From: Bdellovibrionaceae bacterium UBA5009
GTDB lineage: Bacteria > Bdellovibrionota > Bdellovibrionia > Bdellovibrionales > Bdellovibrionaceae
Assembly (NCBI GenBank): GCA_002396665.1
Contig: DGYJ01000118.1
Span: 10,830-17,257, forward strand
Reading direction: 5' to 3'
DNA: 6,428 nucleotides
Under the pieces are notes generated by a model. It did no database searches and was not told the DNA's origin. It saw nothing but the letters and a program-made list of their open reading frames with translations. A program made the position numbers and the translations under genes. How positions within the stretch are numbered: the stretch's first letter is position 1; every line of letters starts with the position of its first letter. Below, piece after piece: positions 4,849-6,428 of the stretch.

Positions 4849-6024
4849 TTATCTTCTTTCTGAAAGAGGCATAACTTTGCGTTGAGGGGCTCCGATGTAT
4901 TCGCTGAGTGGGCGAATAATTCTATTGTTCGCTGCTTGCTCCATAATATGAGCAGACCAGCCAGTGGTTCTTGCCATCACAAAAATTGGTGTGAAGAAAT
5001 CAATTTCAAAACCCATCATGTGGTAAGCAGGACCTGCAGGGAAATCCAAATTTGGATAAATGCGTTTTTTCTCGAGCATGACTTTTTCTAGGCTTTCATA
5101 GATTTGCATCCATTTTTGTTGGCCAGTCACATCGGCCATTTTTTGTGCATATTTCTTCATTGTTGGAACACGTGAATCTCCGCTTTTGTAAACGCGGTGA
5201 CCAAAGCCCATGACTTTGCGTTTTGCGGCCAAGGCATCAAGCATCCATTGTTCTGCTTTTGCAGGGTCAGCAATTTCATTCATCATATGCATAACTTGTT
5301 CGTTGGCTCCACCGTGCAATGGGCCTTTTAAGGCGCCAATACCAGCTGTTGTTGCACTATAGATATCGCTTTCAGTGCTGGTTACAACACGTGAAGTAAA
5401 GGTAGAAGCATTAAAGCTATGTTCTGCATAAAGAACCAAGGAAACATCAAAGGCTTTCACAACATCAGCCGATGGGATTTTTCCAAAACACATATTAAAG
5501 AAGTTTTCAGAAATGCTAAGGTCAGTTCTAGGAGCAATAAAATCCAAACCTTTTTTAAAGCGATAATCTGCGGCAATCATGGTTGGAATTTTTGCCAACA
5601 AACGAACAGCTTTATCGTAGTTTGTCGCGGGTGATGCATCCCAAATACGCTCGTCTTCGCAACCTAGGAAGCTAACACCTGTGCGAATGGAATCCATTGG
5701 ATGACATTTTTTTGGTAAATGCTTAATCACAGCTAAGGCGTCTTTTGTGATATCACGGTAACTGCGCTCTAATTTTTCGAATTCAGCAAGTTGAGCTGCT
5801 GTTGGCAATTCGCCTTTGTACATCAAGTAGGCAACTTCTTCGAATTTGCAATTTTCTGCCAAATCTTGAACAGGGTAGCCACGGTAGATCAATGAATTTG
5901 TTTCTGCATTCACCTTAGAAACAGAAGATGTATCAATCACAGACCCTTCGAGTCCTTTTTTGGTATTTACTTTTTCTGGCTCAGCCACATAGTCTGGATT
6001 TATGTAGTTCTTCATATCTGTCAT
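4849..6024 (-). CDS. prpC: 2-methylcitrate synthase (citrate synthase family), 391 aa
   Basis: This cytoplasmic enzyme condenses propionyl-CoA with oxaloacetate to 2-methylcitrate, the first step of the methylcitrate cycle; many family members also make citrate. Citrate-synthase active-site residues are visible: H202 in EHSFNAST, catalytic H237 in GPLHGGANEQVM, catalytic H276 with R277 in GFGHRVYKSGDSRVP, catalytic D327 in NLDFPAGP, and R367 in NNRIIRPLSEYIG. The length (391) matches the short bacterial PrpC/type-I citrate synthases rather than the longer, NADH-regulated enteric GltA. PrpC is chosen over GltA because prpB ends 12 bases upstream. The start is well supported: AAAGGAG overlaps the prpB stop codon (TAAAGGAG) and lies seven bases before the ATG. 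The next gene starts one base after the stop. A dual role as the cell's main citrate synthase cannot be excluded. Confidence 0.92.
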   Translation of the reverse strand: MTDMKNYINPDYVAEPEKVNTKKGLEGSVIDTSSVSKVNAETNSLIYRGYPVQDLAENCKFEEVAYLMYKGELPTAAQLAEFEKLERSYRDITKDALAVIKHLPKKCHPMDSIRTGVSFLGCEDERIWDASPATNYDKAVRLLAKIPTMIAADYRFKKGLDFIAPRTDLSISENFFNMCFGKIPSADVVKAFDVSLVLYAEHSFNASTFTSRVVTSTESDIYSATTAGIGALKGPLHGGANEQVMHMMNEIADPAKAEQWMLDALAAKRKVMGFGHRVYKSGDSRVPTMKKYAQKMADVTGQQKWMQIYESLEKVMLEKKRIYPNLDFPAGPAYHMMGFEIDFFTPIFVMARTTGWSAHIMEQAANNRIIRPLSEYIGAPQRKVMPLSERR

Positions 6025-6036
6025 AAAATTGCTCCT

Positions 6037-6428
6037 TTATTGTAATTTAAAATTAAAAAGATTTTGATCGAAAGAATTGTAATCTTCGTAACGAGTCAGT
6101 TCGTAAAGCTCTTTACGCGTTTGCATTTTTTCGACCACATTTTCTTGAGTGCCATCTTTAAGAATGGCATCAAGTCCAACTTCGGCGGCTTTCATGGCAA
6201 GGCGAAGTAGAGTGACTGGGTAAATCACTAAATTAAATCCTAGATCACTTAATTGTTTTTGAGTCAGTAATTTTGATTTCCCGAACTCTGTCATATTAGC
6301 TAGCAAAGGAACGTTGACCCCTTTGCGAAAGGCCTCAAATTCTTTTTCGTTTTGCAAAGCTTCCGGAAAAATCATTTCAGCGCCAGCATCGACATAGGCC
6401 TTTGCACGGTCAATGGCTTTGTCTAAGC
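6037..6428 (-). CDS. prpB: 2-methylisocitrate lyase, C-terminal 129 residues (5' end outside the window)
   Basis: This enzyme splits 2-methylisocitrate to pyruvate and succinate, the last step of the methylcitrate cycle, in the cytoplasm. It belongs to the isocitrate lyase/PEP mutase superfamily. The frame is open to the right edge, so the internal ATG at 6375 is not the start; upstream codons continue LDKAIDRAKAYVDAGAE. That stretch, FPEAL, VPLLANMTEFG, the GTQENVVEKMQTRKELYELTRY segment and the tail length follow E. coli PrpB closely (AIERAQAYVEAGAEM, FPEA, VPILANITEFG, MQTRNELYE). The catalytic KKCG-type loop lies outside the window. The stop codon overlaps the prpC ribosome binding site, which supports co-transcription with prpC. 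No prpD gene follows prpC, so if the cycle is complete, prpD or acnD must lie upstream or elsewhere. Confidence 0.94.
   Translation of the reverse strand, partial: LDKAIDRAKAYVDAGAEMIFPEALQNEKEFEAFRKGVNVPLLANMTEFGKSKLLTQKQLSDLGFNLVIYPVTLLRLAMKAAEVGLDAILKDGTQENVVEKMQTRKELYELTRYEDYNSFDQNLFNFKLQ

Noticed and set aside
4882..5634. Plus-strand open frames of 69 and 71 codons opposite prpC
   Set aside because: They are antisense shadows of the citrate synthase family gene, with no supporting signals.
4849..6024. Ordinary TCA-cycle citrate synthase (gltA)
   Set aside because: Size alone does not exclude it, but the adjacent prpB and shared ribosome binding site/stop overlap favour prpC; dual activity remains possible.
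6037..6375. A complete small 112-residue protein starting at the ATG at 6375
   Set aside because: The frame stays open to the window edge and the residues before that Met continue the PrpB similarity, so this is an internal methionine of a partial gene.
1..6428. CRISPR array, transposon ends, tRNA genes or phage genes
   Set aside because: I saw no regularly spaced repeats, transposase or integrase motifs, cloverleaf-like sequences or phage structural genes, and intergenic space is small throughout.

Overview
All genes in this window lie on the minus strand. They form two consecutive transcription units separated by a strong intrinsic terminator. The DNA is AT-rich (roughly 40% G+C by eye) with clear AGGAG-type ribosome binding sites. 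The Sec signal peptide, the lipoprotein signal and the methylcitrate-cycle genes point to a Gram-negative bacterium. The gene complement and base composition would fit a Bdellovibrionota or 'deltaproteobacterial' type of organism, but that placement is a guess, because no rRNA or other phylogenetic marker is present.

Unit 1 (transcribed first, right side, 6428 down to about 1830): the 3' part of prpB (2-methylisocitrate lyase), prpC (2-methylcitrate synthase), a PhoD-like metallophosphoesterase lipoprotein, and a periplasmic family-5 (Opp/Dpp-type) solute-binding protein. Gaps are 12, 1 and 42 bases, so this reads as one operon. It ends in a palindromic 3' region and a 12-bp-stem terminator with T tracts on both sides. 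PrpB and PrpC handle propionyl-CoA, while the two exported proteins suggest scavenging of phosphoesters and peptides. This looks like a nutrient-salvage and catabolism unit, although the functional link is inferred. No prpD, acnD or Opp permease/ATPase gene is visible.

Unit 2 (1820 down to 1 and beyond): a Fur-superfamily regulator with PerR-type metal ligands but an Irr-like body that lacks the structural-zinc cysteines, then ahpC (peroxiredoxin of the three-cysteine mycobacterial type), ahpD (its CXXC reductant) and the start of pepN (M1 aminopeptidase N). A TTGACT-17-TATTCT promoter precedes the regulator. It is overlain by a perfect 7-1-7 palindrome plus a third half-site, resembling both Per boxes and Irr-type iron control elements. 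This gives a self-contained peroxide-defence module: sensor, operator, peroxidase and peroxidase reductant. A long hairpin between ahpC and ahpD may set their relative expression. pepN overlaps the end of ahpD by 8 bases and so is probably translationally coupled to it.

I found no tRNA, rRNA, CRISPR array, insertion sequence or phage gene. The most interesting element is the Irr/PerR hybrid regulator and its operator in front of ahpC-ahpD. The rest is mostly recognisable housekeeping and catabolic genes in a somewhat unusual order.
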